Positions 1 to 8,366 of a stretch of 64,000 nt of DNA are shown piece after piece. Position 1 is the first letter of the stretch, and every line of letters begins with the position of its first letter. The DNA lies in contig CAKUXR010000007.1 in NCBI GenBank assembly GCA_934700615.1, positions 1-64,000 of the forward strand. Reading direction: 5' to 3'. Made by a program: the position numbers and the translations under genes. This DNA comes from an uncultured Bacteroidales bacterium (GTDB lineage: Bacteria; Bacteroidota; Bacteroidia; Bacteroidales; UBA932). The notes beneath the pieces were generated by a model, which did not search any database, was not told where the DNA came from, and saw only the letters and a list, made by a program, of their open reading frames with translations.

Positions 1-474
1 GACTAATTCTGTCATAAAATTAAGTATTTATTTAATTAAATCAAATTGTTGACGTTGAAACCGGAGGTGATGACCCCGCGGCCGTGCGTCAATCAAGGTT
101 GCAATACTATATAAAATTTTCGCGCAAAACCCGAAAATGTGGCGAAATGCCCCGAAAATGGCAGGTGGTTCCAGAAGATTTTTATGATTCTTAAATTTCT
201 GTGATGATTTTTAAATCTTTGTGTCTTCAGAAACCACTTTTGAAATCACAAAAATATAGGACATGTTATGCCGGCAGGGGCTGTCGGAGCGGTACGCCCC
301 GTTGGGGCTATCCTTCCCACCGCTACCGCGGCGGGCCCTATTCTTTTAGTGAAAACTTTTGATTTTCGAAGTTTTTTTTTACATTGCCAAAAAAAGACAG
401 TTTGATGAATTAGTCAAGCTGGCCAATATAGTAACACGTTTTTCTAATACCGAAGAAATTGTAAATATATCACC
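1..474. other. Non-coding region with a GC-rich folded island
   Basis: No credible gene is visible in this 474-base stretch. It is AT-rich except for a GC-rich island at about 267-345. Within the island GCCCC (296-300) and GGGGC (304-308) form a tight hairpin around GTT, nested inside AGCGGT (288-293) pairing with ACCGCT (319-324). A 43-codon open frame starts at the ATG at 270 and would encode an Ala/Gly/Pro-rich peptide; I consider it more likely a by-product of the GC-rich repeat than a gene. The 3' part is the presumed promoter region of the lipoprotein gene at 475, but I see no clean TAnnTTTG box. Confidence 0.5.
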
Positions 475-1608
475 ATGAAAAATCTTGAAGTGCTCGGTTT
501 CAGTGTCCTGGTTTGCATGGCAGTTGCATGCAATGGGAACAAGGCTTCTTTGGAGTCGTATTTGACACCTGAAAGGAACGCAAACTTGGGGAAAGTCATT
601 TTGGAGAAATTGGATTCTGTCGTCTGTGAAGTTCCTGAGAATGAATATAATTCGTTCACAGCCATTGATGAGAATCAGGATGAGTTATATTGTCACAGTA
701 TGTTGGATCCTTTGAAGATAACTGTTTACGATATAGCTAAAGGCGAACATGTCAGAACTATCGACTATGATCCGAATTTATTGAGGGCTCGTGAAATCTT
801 GAGTTATCAGGTATTGTCGCGAGACAGTATTTTGCTGATTACAACTCCAGGAAGCAAGGTTGTCTTGACTGATGGGGAAGGGAAGATTCTTGGGAGGTGG
901 AGTCCTGACATTTCGGAAGGCGAGTTATGTGGAGGAGGGGTTCATTATGATTATCTGAACTCCGGCAAGTTATGCATGGTGATGTGCCCTGGATCCCGTT
1001 ATTCTATTGAGAAGTCAGATCCCAGTGTCCCGAGACACTGGATATATGATATGAATACAAATGACTGGTATGGTAAGATTGCACCTCTTGAGGGCGTGTT
1101 GAAATACTCCGAAGGTTTGTATTACTTCGATATGATGACACCATTTCATCTTGTTAAGGATAACTTGCTGTATGTGACATATATGGTGGACCATTCAGTA
1201 TATGTTTATGATATCAATACAGGCAAACTGCGTGTGGAGAAGGATATTTCACCGGAGGATGCCGGTGTAATGGTATCTCCGCTCGAGACCGAAACTGCAA
1301 GTTATGAGAATTTGAGTGGTTTGAGGCGCCGCGCAGCATTATATGGCCCATTGTATTACCATGAAGAGTGCAACCTGTTCAGTAGAATTTATAAATATTC
1401 ACTTGAGCAGAGAAAAGGTTCCGGGAATCATATGGAAGTCTGCATTTATGATGAGGACTTCGATATAGTCGGCAGTGAGATTATTAAAACAGGTTACATT
1501 GACTTTATCTTCCCGACTCAAGATGGTTTTGTCGCAGTTGCGAAAAACAATACTGACGCGGATTCTGTTAAATTCATCCGTTATAAAATCAAAAGTCAGA
1601 TAAAGTAA
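475..1608 (+). CDS. Lipoprotein, probable 6-bladed beta-propeller (BF3164-like)
   Basis: This 377-residue protein begins with a lipoprotein signal peptide (MKNLEVLGF then a hydrophobic run ending AVAC, predicted lipidated Cys about residue 19), so it should be anchored in the outer or inner membrane. The rest is beta-rich, with repeated short blocks of the kind 'hydrophobic-Y-D-x-x-x-G-K', as in 6-bladed propeller lipoproteins that are abundant in Bacteroidota. No catalytic motif is visible, and the substrate or partner is unknown. It is followed by a second propeller lipoprotein and then the efflux operon, all on the same strand, so it may be co-transcribed with them, but the 92-base gap to the next likely start leaves room for a separate promoter. 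The family call is by pattern, not search. Confidence 0.6.
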   Translation: MKNLEVLGFSVLVCMAVACNGNKASLESYLTPERNANLGKVILEKLDSVVCEVPENEYNSFTAIDENQDELYCHSMLDPLKITVYDIAKGEHVRTIDYDPNLLRAREILSYQVLSRDSILLITTPGSKVVLTDGEGKILGRWSPDISEGELCGGGVHYDYLNSGKLCMVMCPGSRYSIEKSDPSVPRHWIYDMNTNDWYGKIAPLEGVLKYSEGLYYFDMMTPFHLVKDNLLYVTYMVDHSVYVYDINTGKLRVEKDISPEDAGVMVSPLETETASYENLSGLRRRAALYGPLYYHEECNLFSRIYKYSLEQRKGSGNHMEVCIYDEDFDIVGSEIIKTGYIDFIFPTQDGFVAVAKNNTDADSVKFIRYKIKSQIK

Positions 1609-1700
1609 TCAAGCCGTTTATTTCTGATGGTTTTACTATTGGCGTGAAAAGCATACGACGCCTCGTTAGCCTGAATTATGTAACTATAACCGGTCCAATA

Positions 1701-2792
1701 ATGAGAAAAATCTGTTTTGTCTTTGTTGCATTGTTTGCAATAGCATGTTCATCAGGGAATCAGTCTCCTTGGTCTAAGATTATTCTGGAAAAATCGATAG
1801 AAGAGAGCCCGAAGCCTTTGTCCCTTAATGATATAGCGTATGTGGTATCAATCTTTGAAGTGAACAGCTGTGATTCTGTACTTCTGTCAAACATTACAGT
1901 CGAAGGTATTCAGGGAGATACCCTGCTCTTGGATACCAATAGGGGACTTTATGCTGTTTCTGCTAAATCAGGACAGATTCTACATGAAATAGGCCACATG
2001 GGACGAGGTTATGGAGAGTATTTATGGTGCAATAATGTCACTTTGGACCGTCATTTCAGAACGCTATATCTAAGTGACGGCATGACCAAACGCATATTGA
2101 AATATGGCTATGATGGGGAGTTCATTTGTACGGAACCTGTGGAAGATGCCTATTCCGCATATGAATTCAGCAATGGATATAAGGCTGTAACTAACATGGA
2201 GTATGGCACAAGGGCCTCATTGTTCGACATATATGACAATAACTGGGTATTAAAGAGAACCGGAAGCATAAAGTCTGTATATCCGAAACCTCGCATGACT
2301 TATCTGAATACGTTTTCAAAAGACGAAACGGAATGTCTTTTTAAAAAGATGCTAGGTGATACCATATATGTCGTAACTCCGGAATCCGAGGAACCATATT
2401 GTGTTATCGATAAAGGAAGATATAAGGCTCCATACGAATTCATGTGTGACTTGGATCTGATGCATGATAATGAAGATAAATATATAATGAACGAAGGAGT
2501 GTTCTACAATTCCTCCCATGTTTGTATTGATTTTGACCTAGATAAAAAGCGGTATTTCACTTTATGGGATATCGCAAGCGGTGAACTTCTGGGGAGTTAC
2601 ATCAGAACATCTTTGGAAGATCCCTATGGATTTCCGGTAACAGTCAATGACAAGACCGCAAATGTGGAGCCGATTGCTTTTACTCATGACTATATGTTCT
2701 GTAGAGTTCTGGACGATTCTGTGGGTGTCCTGTTCCCGAATATATCGGAGATTGCAAACCCAGTATTATTGATGATGAAGCTTAAGAAATGA
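1701..2792 (+). CDS. Lipoprotein, 6-bladed beta-propeller
   Basis: 363 residues from the ATG at 1701. An in-frame GTG at 1644 would add 19 residues in front of the signal peptide, so I reject it. The N-terminus is MRKICF, a hydrophobic segment and the lipobox AIAC-SSG, giving a lipidated Cys near residue 16. The core shows the hallmark of the Bacteroidota 6-bladed propeller family (Pfam 17170 type): 'GHMGRGYGEY' near residue 100, followed by a strand with D-x-x-x-x-x-LYLSD and 'ILKYGYDGEF'. The stop at 2792 is 7 bases before the TolC-like start at 2800, which suggests it is part of the efflux transcript. A role in sensing or assembling the envelope is possible but unproven. Confidence 0.7.
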   Translation: MRKICFVFVALFAIACSSGNQSPWSKIILEKSIEESPKPLSLNDIAYVVSIFEVNSCDSVLLSNITVEGIQGDTLLLDTNRGLYAVSAKSGQILHEIGHMGRGYGEYLWCNNVTLDRHFRTLYLSDGMTKRILKYGYDGEFICTEPVEDAYSAYEFSNGYKAVTNMEYGTRASLFDIYDNNWVLKRTGSIKSVYPKPRMTYLNTFSKDETECLFKKMLGDTIYVVTPESEEPYCVIDKGRYKAPYEFMCDLDLMHDNEDKYIMNEGVFYNSSHVCIDFDLDKKRYFTLWDIASGELLGSYIRTSLEDPYGFPVTVNDKTANVEPIAFTHDYMFCRVLDDSVGVLFPNISEIANPVLLMMKLKK

Positions 2793-2799
2793 TTCAGGA

Positions 2800-4269
2800 A
2801 TGAGACGACTGCTGAGTATCATTGCGCTGACATTGGTTATGACGACGGTGAAAGCGCAGAAGATGACAATGACGGAAGCGATAGAGACGGCGAGACAGCA
2901 GTCTGTTGCGGCTCTGGAAGCGCGTCAGGCCTTCATATCCACATATTGGTCATGGCGCTCATATAAAGCCAGCAGACTGCCGTCACTGCATTTCTACGGT
3001 GATCTGATGAACTATAACCGCTCGCTGGTCCTGCTTCAGAACTATGAAGACGGAACACTCAAATATGCCAGTACCAATAACTTGCAAAACAGTTTGGGCA
3101 TTGGTGTACGCCAGAATGTCACATTCACGGGCGGAGTGCTGACGGCATATTCGGACTTGTCCAGAATCGACCAATTCGGAATGAATACTGACCTTTCCTG
3201 GTATTCCCAGCCTGTGACATTGTCATACACCCAGCCTCTTTTCTCATACAATCAGTTCAAATGGGACAAATTGATAGAACCCAAGGAATATGAGAAAGGT
3301 CGGAGGACATATATCGAGTCAATGGAACAGATAACGATAGATGCCGTCAAGACTTACTGCGAATTGATTCTGGCAAAAGTGAACCACGAAATCGCCCGGA
3401 CCAACTACGTCAATACCGCACGAATGCACGATGTCGCCCGTGAAAGACTTTCGCTTGGCAGTGTCACGAGGGATGAATACCTTCAGCTGGAACTGAGGAT
3501 GCTCAATGACAGCATCGCCATAAATGAGACAATGGTAGCCGTAAGAGATGCCCAGATGAATCTCAATTCCCTTCTTGGCTTCGATGAGTCCGTGGAAATA
3601 GATCCTGTTCTGTCTGAAGAGCTTCCTGATGTCATGATGGACTATGAAATGGTTCTGGAGCGTTCATTGGAAAACTCAAAGTTTGACCTTGAAAATGAAA
3701 TCAATATCCTGAATGCCCAGTCGGCTGTCGCGAAGGCAAAAGCGGACAGGGGTGTGTCAATGACACTGACGGCAAAATTCGGTCTCTCCAACACCGCTCC
3801 GTCATTTAATGGCGTGTACAGGAAACCGCTGGACCAGGAAGTCGTAGGTCTTTCATTCAATGTCCCCATATTCGACTGGGGATTGGGAAAAGGAAAAGTC
3901 CAGAAGGCGAAGGCCGCTGAGGCCGTTGTACGGGCACAGGTACAGCAGGCGGAAAACGATTATCGCAGAAGCATATATACCGCAGTCGGACAATTCAATA
4001 ACCAGCGCCGTCAATGTGAAGTCTCGCGCCGTGCCAAAGACATAGCGTCCGAGCGTTATGACCTGATGATGGAAAAGTTCCGCAACGGCAACGCAAGCGT
4101 GACTGACCTGAATACTGCGCAGTCGGAGAATGACACGGCTCTGCAGAAATATATCAATGACATAAGTGATTATTGGTCATATTATTATAAACTCAGACAA
4201 TACACATTGTACGACTTCATAGAAGGTCGTGATATCGACATTGATCCTGAAGAAATGGTAGAAAAATAG
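2800..4269 (+). CDS. TolC-family outer membrane efflux channel
   Basis: 489 residues with a Sec signal peptide (MRRLLSIIAL... cleaved after about VKAQ, residue 20). The protein has the two-repeat layout of outer membrane efflux proteins: long helical stretches about 30-240 and 290-460 (for example ARERLSLGSVTRDEYLQLEL and RYDLMMEKFRNGNASVTDLN), each repeat carrying the family's 'R-x-x-x-G-x-x-x-x-x-D' signature at the end of a helix. It forms the trimeric outer-membrane exit duct for the adaptor and RND pumps encoded directly downstream. The gap to the adaptor's ATG is 8 bases. Length and architecture are normal for TolC/OprM-like proteins; the substrate cannot be read from sequence. Confidence 0.9.
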   Translation: MRRLLSIIALTLVMTTVKAQKMTMTEAIETARQQSVAALEARQAFISTYWSWRSYKASRLPSLHFYGDLMNYNRSLVLLQNYEDGTLKYASTNNLQNSLGIGVRQNVTFTGGVLTAYSDLSRIDQFGMNTDLSWYSQPVTLSYTQPLFSYNQFKWDKLIEPKEYEKGRRTYIESMEQITIDAVKTYCELILAKVNHEIARTNYVNTARMHDVARERLSLGSVTRDEYLQLELRMLNDSIAINETMVAVRDAQMNLNSLLGFDESVEIDPVLSEELPDVMMDYEMVLERSLENSKFDLENEINILNAQSAVAKAKADRGVSMTLTAKFGLSNTAPSFNGVYRKPLDQEVVGLSFNVPIFDWGLGKGKVQKAKAAEAVVRAQVQQAENDYRRSIYTAVGQFNNQRRQCEVSRRAKDIASERYDLMMEKFRNGNASVTDLNTAQSENDTALQKYINDISDYWSYYYKLRQYTLYDFIEGRDIDIDPEEMVEK

Positions 4270-4277
4270 CATTGACA

Positions 4278-5351
4278 ATGAAAACACTCGCATATATTTT
4301 CATGTCGCTGTCTGCATTGGCAATGGTCGGGTGCAGAGGTAAAGGTGACGCTCTGAAAGAAGGCAAAATGGAATATGCACCGGAAGTGAACACGGTGGAA
4401 GTAATGACATTGACAAGGAAAGATTTTCCCAGACAATTGCTTTCCAACGGAAAGCTTTCTGCAGGTTCGCGGGCGGAGCTGAAATTCGGTACGACAGGCG
4501 CAATCAAGACACTGAACATAAAGAACGGGCAGCATGTCAGTGCTGGCCAGATCATAGCTGAACTGGACCGCCCGGACCTTATTCTGGCACTGGAATCGGC
4601 CCGGCTGGCGATGGACAAATCCAGGCTGGACTTTTATGATGTGCTTGCAGGTCAAGGATATACGGCAAAGGATACGACGGCCGTTCCCGCGGATATGCTG
4701 GATATGGCCAAGGTGAGATCCGGATACGGAAGCGCAGTCAATGCACTTGAACGGGCGAAGTATGACTTGTCCTGCACGATCCTGAAATCCCCGTTCAGCG
4801 GTACCGTCGCGGACCTTAAGGTCAAACGCTACGACCAGGCCCCGGCTGAAGCCCTCTGTACATTGCTGGATGACAGCAGGATGGACGTTGATTTCACTGT
4901 CATGGAATCTGAATATCCGTTCATCTCAAATGGGCTGAAGGTCAATGTAATTCCTTTTGCTGATGCGTCGAAGACATATGTGGGGCATATAACAGGCATC
5001 AATCCTGTGGTGGACAAGAACGGACAGATTTCAGTAAGGGCAAGCATCCCTGGCAATCGCTTGCTTATAGACGGGATGAATGTGAAAGTCACTGTGGAAA
5101 AGACAATCCCTGCCCAGCTGGTGGTCCCGAGGAGTGCCGTTCTTGTAAGGGATAACATGAATGTCCTGTTTACATATCAGCCTGATGGCACCGCACGATG
5201 GATTTATGTCAACGTGATCGCCTCTAACAGGGATTCCTTCGTGGTGGAGCCAAATGCTGAAAGGAATTCCCAATTGTCAGAAGGCGACAGGGTTATAATA
5301 TCTTCCAATCTTAATCTTGCGGATGGTTCAGAAGTCCGCCTGAAGGAATAG
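4278..5351 (+). CDS. RND efflux periplasmic adaptor (HlyD/MFP family lipoprotein)
   Basis: 357 residues from the ATG at 4278; a TTG 6 bases upstream is in frame but less likely. The N-terminus MKTLAYIFMSLSALAMVGC ends in a lipobox (Cys 19), so the adaptor is probably membrane-anchored, as usual for MFPs. After it come the membrane-proximal/lipoyl half (IKTLNIKNGQHVSAGQIIAELD, about 75-95), a short alpha-hairpin (about 95-160), the second lipoyl half (CTILKSPFSGTVADLKV) and the beta-barrel domain (about 200-280) ending near VVPRSAVL. It bridges the RND pump in the inner membrane with the TolC-like channel. Stop at 5351 and pump start at 5355 are 3 bases apart, so they are clearly one operon. 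Confidence 0.9.
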   Translation: MKTLAYIFMSLSALAMVGCRGKGDALKEGKMEYAPEVNTVEVMTLTRKDFPRQLLSNGKLSAGSRAELKFGTTGAIKTLNIKNGQHVSAGQIIAELDRPDLILALESARLAMDKSRLDFYDVLAGQGYTAKDTTAVPADMLDMAKVRSGYGSAVNALERAKYDLSCTILKSPFSGTVADLKVKRYDQAPAEALCTLLDDSRMDVDFTVMESEYPFISNGLKVNVIPFADASKTYVGHITGINPVVDKNGQISVRASIPGNRLLIDGMNVKVTVEKTIPAQLVVPRSAVLVRDNMNVLFTYQPDGTARWIYVNVIASNRDSFVVEPNAERNSQLSEGDRVIISSNLNLADGSEVRLKE

Positions 5352-5354
5352 TCT

Positions 5355-8300
5355 ATGCTTGGAAAACTTCTAGATAGGCCTGTTACTGTGACAATGGCTA
5401 TGCTTGTAGTGGTCGTGCTCGGCATAGTCAGCGTAAGGCTTCTTCCGGTATCTCTCATTCCGGATGTGGACATCCCGTATATAACAGTGCAGGTGTCGGC
5501 GCCTGACATGTCTGCACGTGAACTGGACGAAAGCGTATTGAAGCCTCTGCGTCAGCAGCTTATCCAGATCAACTCGCTTGCCTCCATGGATTGTCAGTCC
5601 AAGGACGGTACAGGTGTGGTGAAACTGGTCTTCGACCACGGTGCCGACGTGGATTACTTGTTCATCGAGGTCAATGAAAAGATAGACAGGACAATGCCGT
5701 CTCTGCCGCAGATTGACCGTCCTCGGGTTCTGAAGGCCAGTGCTGCCGACATCCCGGCCTTTTATATCAATGTCTCTGAACGTGGCAATTCTTCTGTTTC
5801 CGGATTTTCGGCCCTGAGCCATTTTGTGCAGGATGTCATATGCAAGCGGATTGAACAGCTTCAGGAAGTGGCCATGGTGGATGTGAGCGGAGTGGTCAAT
5901 GATGAAATTCTCATCATTCCGGATGCCGGAAAGCTTACTCAACTTGGTCTGGGACAGAAAGACTTTGAAACTTTCATAACTGCTGCCAATATCCGGCTCG
6001 GCTCATTGTCCATCAGAGACGGTCAGTACAGATATAATGTGAAATTCCTTTCGGACGTTTCTGGAAAAGAAGATATAGAGAACATCTGGTTCAAGAAGGG
6101 AGACCGTGTGTTTCAGTTGAAAGATATCGCATCTGTAGAACATCATCTTGCTGCAAGACAGGGACTTGTCCGTTCCAATGGAAAGGATGCAGTGTGCCTG
6201 GCTGTCATAAAGCAGAGCGGAGCGAGGATGTCTGCCCTCAAGCACTCCGTATATGGGCTGATGGAGCAGCTCAAGACTGATTATCCTCAGATTGAATTCG
6301 AATTGACGAGGGACCAGACACAGTTGCTGTCTTATTCAATCAACAATCTGGTGAAAAACATCATACTGGGTGTAGTGCTGGCATGCATTGTCATCTTTCT
6401 GTTTATGATGGATTTCAAGTCTCCCGCCCTGGTGTCATTGACAATGCCTGTGGCTCTGGTTTTTTCGATGGCCGTGTTTTATGCTTCCGGGCTGACATTG
6501 AACATCATATCATTGGCAGGTCTTCTTCTGGGCGTCGGCATGATGGCGGACAACACCATCATTCTGGTCGACAATATCACCTCGCGCTGGCAGAGAGGCG
6601 AGGACCTGCGGTCGGCAGTACTGCGCGGAACGGGTGAGGTGGCAGGACCGATGCTCAGCTCCGTGCTCACTACATGCGCTGTCTTTATTCCTTTGGTATT
6701 CGTAAAAGGCATGGCAGGTGCATTGTTCTATGACCAGGCAATGTCCATAACCATAGTCTTGCTCACTTCATATGTAGTAACTGTCACTGTGATACCGGTT
6801 TATTATTGGTTATGGTACAGAGGGCAGACTGCTTTCCGTGCAACCCCGATTTTGGCGAAGTGTTCCGTTCATGGCCCAATGATGCGTATGGAGGAGCATT
6901 GCGTGAACTGGTTTATCCGGCATAGTTCATTCGCATGGAGCATTTTAGTCGTTTCATTTGTCGGAATTGTCATTTGTTTCATATTCATGCCGAAAAGTCA
7001 GCTGCCAGAAATGACTTATGACGAGACGATAGTGCACATAGACTGGAATGAGCAGGTGTCTCTGGAGGAAAATGTCGCAAGGGTGTCTGCAATGGAGGCG
7101 GCTGTCGGAGGATGCGCGGAACAGGTTACATCAATGATAGGACTTCAGCAGTTTATACTTGGCCACAGTGGGGATATCGGCTCATCCGAAGCCTCTGTCT
7201 ATATCAAATGTGACGGGGCGGAGTCATTGGCCAAAGCTCAGGAAATAGCTTCTGAATATATGTCTGCCTATAAATCGGCATCGTGGTCGTTCAGTATCGC
7301 AGGCAATATCTTCGATATGGTATTCGGAAATGATGAACCTGAACTTGTAGCCAGACTGCGTCCTGTATCATCTCCAGAATTGGAGCTAGGGCATCTTCAG
7401 AGTGCTGTGGATGACATACGTGCGGCTTTACCGGGAGTCCATGTCGCCGATGTCAAGGAAAAGACTGATATGCTGTTCGTGGCTGATCCTGATCTGATGG
7501 CATTGTACGGCATTTCCTATTCGGATATGATATCAGTCCTGAAAAATGCGATGAACCAGAATCGTCTTTTCACGATTGTCCAGGGGACACGCACTCTGCC
7601 TGTGATTACAGGTTCGGACAGAAGGTCGCTGTGGGAGACATTGTCCGGTACATACATAAAGGATGTTCCTGTTTTGGATTTGGTGCGTCAGACATATGTC
7701 CGAGACCTTAAGACCATCGTTTCCGGTATGGAGGGAAATTACTATCCGCTGGAACTCGATATAGCCCAAAGGGACGTGGCTGGGACAATGGCTTCCGTGC
7801 GTAATGCTCTTAAGGACAAGGGGGACTTTGAGGTTTCTTTCAGCGGTTCATGGTTTACATCGAGGGAGATGGCAGGGCAGCTGTCCATGATATTCCTGAT
7901 AGCAGTAGTGCTTCTGTATCTGATACTTGCGTCGCAGTTCGAATCCCTTCTCCAGCCACTGCTGATTATGGCTGAAATTGTGGTGGATGTGTTTGCGAGC
8001 CTACTTGTATTGTGGGCTCTGGGGGTTACAATAAACTTGATGTCATTGATAGGAGTCATAGTGGTCAGTGGAATCGTAATCAATGATTCTATCCTTAAAG
8101 TGGACACTATCAATCGTTTGCGTAAGGAAGGCATGGGACTGAAACATGCCGTAATCGAGGCTGGCGGCCGAAGGATGAAGGCGATAATAATGACATCACT
8201 TACGACTATTCTGGCTGTTGTGCCGTTCTTGAGCCGCGGAAATATGGGCGATGACCTTCAATATCCTATGTCATTGGTAATCATTGCAGGCATGACGGTA

Positions 8301-8366
8301 GGAACCATGGTCAGCCTTTTTGTCCTTCCGGCGCTTTACTGGTCGGTATATAGGAAGCGTGGATAG
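5355..8366 (+). CDS. RND efflux permease, first of a pair
   Basis: 1003 residues, the normal size for an HAE-type RND pump: TM1 about 10-30 (VTVTMAMLVVVVLGIVSVRL), a large periplasmic loop, TM2-6 about 330-470, TM7 about 525, a second periplasmic loop, TM8-12 about 855-1000. In TM4 the proton-relay stretch reads GMMADNTIILVDN, so the first Asp (AcrB D407) is kept and the second (D408) is Asn, a common variant. In TM10 the AcrB K940 region reads GIVINDSIL, with Asn in place of Lys. It exports an unknown compound, driven by protons, with the upstream adaptor and channel. The next RND gene starts immediately after its stop (TAG then ATG), so the two may form a mixed trimer as MdtB and MdtC do. 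Confidence 0.88.
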   Translation: MLGKLLDRPVTVTMAMLVVVVLGIVSVRLLPVSLIPDVDIPYITVQVSAPDMSARELDESVLKPLRQQLIQINSLASMDCQSKDGTGVVKLVFDHGADVDYLFIEVNEKIDRTMPSLPQIDRPRVLKASAADIPAFYINVSERGNSSVSGFSALSHFVQDVICKRIEQLQEVAMVDVSGVVNDEILIIPDAGKLTQLGLGQKDFETFITAANIRLGSLSIRDGQYRYNVKFLSDVSGKEDIENIWFKKGDRVFQLKDIASVEHHLAARQGLVRSNGKDAVCLAVIKQSGARMSALKHSVYGLMEQLKTDYPQIEFELTRDQTQLLSYSINNLVKNIILGVVLACIVIFLFMMDFKSPALVSLTMPVALVFSMAVFYASGLTLNIISLAGLLLGVGMMADNTIILVDNITSRWQRGEDLRSAVLRGTGEVAGPMLSSVLTTCAVFIPLVFVKGMAGALFYDQAMSITIVLLTSYVVTVTVIPVYYWLWYRGQTAFRATPILAKCSVHGPMMRMEEHCVNWFIRHSSFAWSILVVSFVGIVICFIFMPKSQLPEMTYDETIVHIDWNEQVSLEENVARVSAMEAAVGGCAEQVTSMIGLQQFILGHSGDIGSSEASVYIKCDGAESLAKAQEIASEYMSAYKSASWSFSIAGNIFDMVFGNDEPELVARLRPVSSPELELGHLQSAVDDIRAALPGVHVADVKEKTDMLFVADPDLMALYGISYSDMISVLKNAMNQNRLFTIVQGTRTLPVITGSDRRSLWETLSGTYIKDVPVLDLVRQTYVRDLKTIVSGMEGNYYPLELDIAQRDVAGTMASVRNALKDKGDFEVSFSGSWFTSREMAGQLSMIFLIAVVLLYLILASQFESLLQPLLIMAEIVVDVFASLLVLWALGVTINLMSLIGVIVVSGIVINDSILKVDTINRLRKEGMGLKHAVIEAGGRRMKAIIMTSLTTILAVVPFLSRGNMGDDLQYPMSLVIIAGMTVGTMVSLFVLPALYWSVYRKRG

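Noticed and set aside
4185..4655. 156-codon minus-strand frame across the TolC-like/adaptor junction
   Set aside because: A shadow of two strong sense genes; Cys/His-rich translation without motif order.
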